Assembly: GCF_900176165.1 (NCBI RefSeq)
Contig: NZ_FWWU01000007.1
Coordinates: forward strand, 248,001 to 312,000
Length of the DNA stretch: 64,000 nucleotides
Reading direction: 5' to 3'
Origin: Deinococcus hopiensis KR-140
GTDB taxonomy: Bacteria; Deinococcota; Deinococci; Deinococcales; Deinococcaceae
Translations under genes and position numbers: made by a program
Notes under the pieces: generated by a model
Seen by the model: the letters and a program-made list of their open reading frames with translations, nothing else
Databases searched by the model: none
What the model was told of the DNA's origin: nothing
Part shown: positions 63,385 to 64,000 of the stretch, piece after piece
Position numbering within the stretch: the first letter of the stretch is position 1
Layout of the letters: the number at the start of each line of letters is the position of its first letter

Positions 63385-64000
63385 ATGAAGAATCTGTTTT
63401 TCCTGCTCAGTACCCTGCTGCTCGGTCAGGCGCTAGCCGCGGGCACATTGGTTTACGGCGCGCCTGGCGAGCCCGTAAACCTCAACCCCGGCAACGCCAG
63501 TGACAGCCCCAGCCTTCAGGGGCAGGTGCAGATCTACGACCGACTGGTGCATTTCCAACCCGGTACCGCGGTACCGGTCCCTGGCCTCGCCACCGCATGG
63601 AAGAGCAACACTTCGGCGACCGAGTGGACCTTCACCCTGCGGCAGAATGTAAAATTCCACGACGGAACACCCTTTAACGCCGACGCCGTCCTCTTCAACG
63701 TGAACCGCTGGTGGGACAAGAAGAATCCTTACCGCTACGGCGGCACCTTCGAGATTTGGGGTGAGCTGATGGGCGGGTACAAGGGCGAGAGCGGCAGCCT
63801 ACTGAAAAGCATCTCCAAGGTGAACGCGAACACCGTCCGTTTCTCGCTCACCCGCGGCGTCACCGCCTTCCCCGACCTGCTGGGCACCGATTACTTCGGG
63901 ATCGCCTCGCCGTCGGCCGTCAAACGGTTGGGGGGGAACTACGGCACCCCAGCGGGCGGCGCGGTGGGTACCGGCCCCTTCCAGTACGTGAGCTGGCGCA
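63385..64000 (+). CDS. Peptide/nickel-type ABC transporter substrate-binding protein (partial)
   Basis: The frame runs off the window at residue 205. A signal peptide (KNLFFLLSTLLLGQALA, cut before AGTLVYG) is followed by the SBP_bac_5 fold: TLVYGAPGEPVNLNPGNASD, VQIYDRLVHFQPGT, ATAWKSN, WTFTLRQNVKFHDGTPFNAD, AVLFNVNRWW, and VGTGPFQYVSW at the edge. The last is the family's conserved GTGP. It captures oligopeptides outside the membrane for import; permease and ATPase genes should follow beyond 64000. Confidence 0.92.
   Translation, partial: MKNLFFLLSTLLLGQALAAGTLVYGAPGEPVNLNPGNASDSPSLQGQVQIYDRLVHFQPGTAVPVPGLATAWKSNTSATEWTFTLRQNVKFHDGTPFNADAVLFNVNRWWDKKNPYRYGGTFEIWGELMGGYKGESGSLLKSISKVNANTVRFSLTRGVTAFPDLLGTDYFGIASPSAVKRLGGNYGTPAGGAVGTGPFQYVSWR

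Overview
The window looks like a multireplicon Deinococcus-type genome, most likely a plasmid or megaplasmid section. The evidence is high GC, a dense load of IS701, IS4, IS5, IS630 and IS110 elements, CHRD-type secreted proteins, promoters placed a few bases from start codons (leaderless genes), dispersed small repeats, and remnants of plasmid or phage proteins. No rRNA, tRNA or CRISPR array was seen.

Layout. 1-6 kb: a broken methyltransferase, an IS110 element with a candidate bridge RNA, a basic-tailed protein, a broken DUF805 gene and a LysM/class-A-beta-lactamase-like hydrolase. 6-11 kb: an IS66 relic, small repeats, and a two-gene sensor system (multi-PAS/GAF histidine kinase plus single-domain response regulator). 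11.6-15.7 kb: an aldo/keto reductase relic, a CHRD-cupredoxin fusion with a CHRD lipoprotein, and a convergent ECF sigma/anti-sigma pair. 15.6-22.4 kb: a nested pile of insertion sequences. 23.0-28.7 kb: a compact six-gene operon (MFS exporter, GIY-YIG-like protein, DUF2239, LRV-repeat protein, MoxR AAA+ ATPase, DUF2201 metallopeptidase/VWA-like protein) facing a second DUF2239 gene. Both units carry a similar operator over their promoters. This is the best candidate for an undescribed system. 29.4-31.2 kb: VOC protein, RibD-type reductase and a lactonase-like metallo-hydrolase. 31.3-33.8 kb: IS630 elements and a MITE. 34-39 kb: an MBL hydrolase, a hypothetical protein, a phosphoesterase and thyA-folA. 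39.6-43 kb: a MITE, a secreted protein and otsA-otsB. 43-46 kb: an IS630 relic and an aminoglycoside-phosphotransferase-like gene split by a precise IS5 insertion. 46.5-51.3 kb: a broken plasmid-type DNA-binding protein, a CheB-like methylesterase, and an acyltransferase/SGNH pair. 51.4-52.8 kb: a divergent XRE-controlled cluster of tiny genes with overlapping promoters and a shared inverted repeat. 52.8-57.6 kb: an IS5 copy, a stand-alone 5'-3' exonuclease, and an IS4 relic split by an IS701 plus a 276-bp companion unit. 57.6-64 kb: LysR/EamA divergent pair, a class-C-type serine hydrolase, an IS630 relic, and the start of a peptide ABC transporter binding protein.

Physiological themes are stress and envelope functions: trehalose synthesis, envelope hydrolases, an ECF sigma/anti-sigma pair, a copper-type secreted protein and a broad sensor kinase. 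They are set in DNA heavily rewritten by transposition. Several insertions can be undone on paper: target duplications are intact at TCTT, CTAG and TA sites, and removing the IS5 restores an uninterrupted phosphotransferase reading frame.
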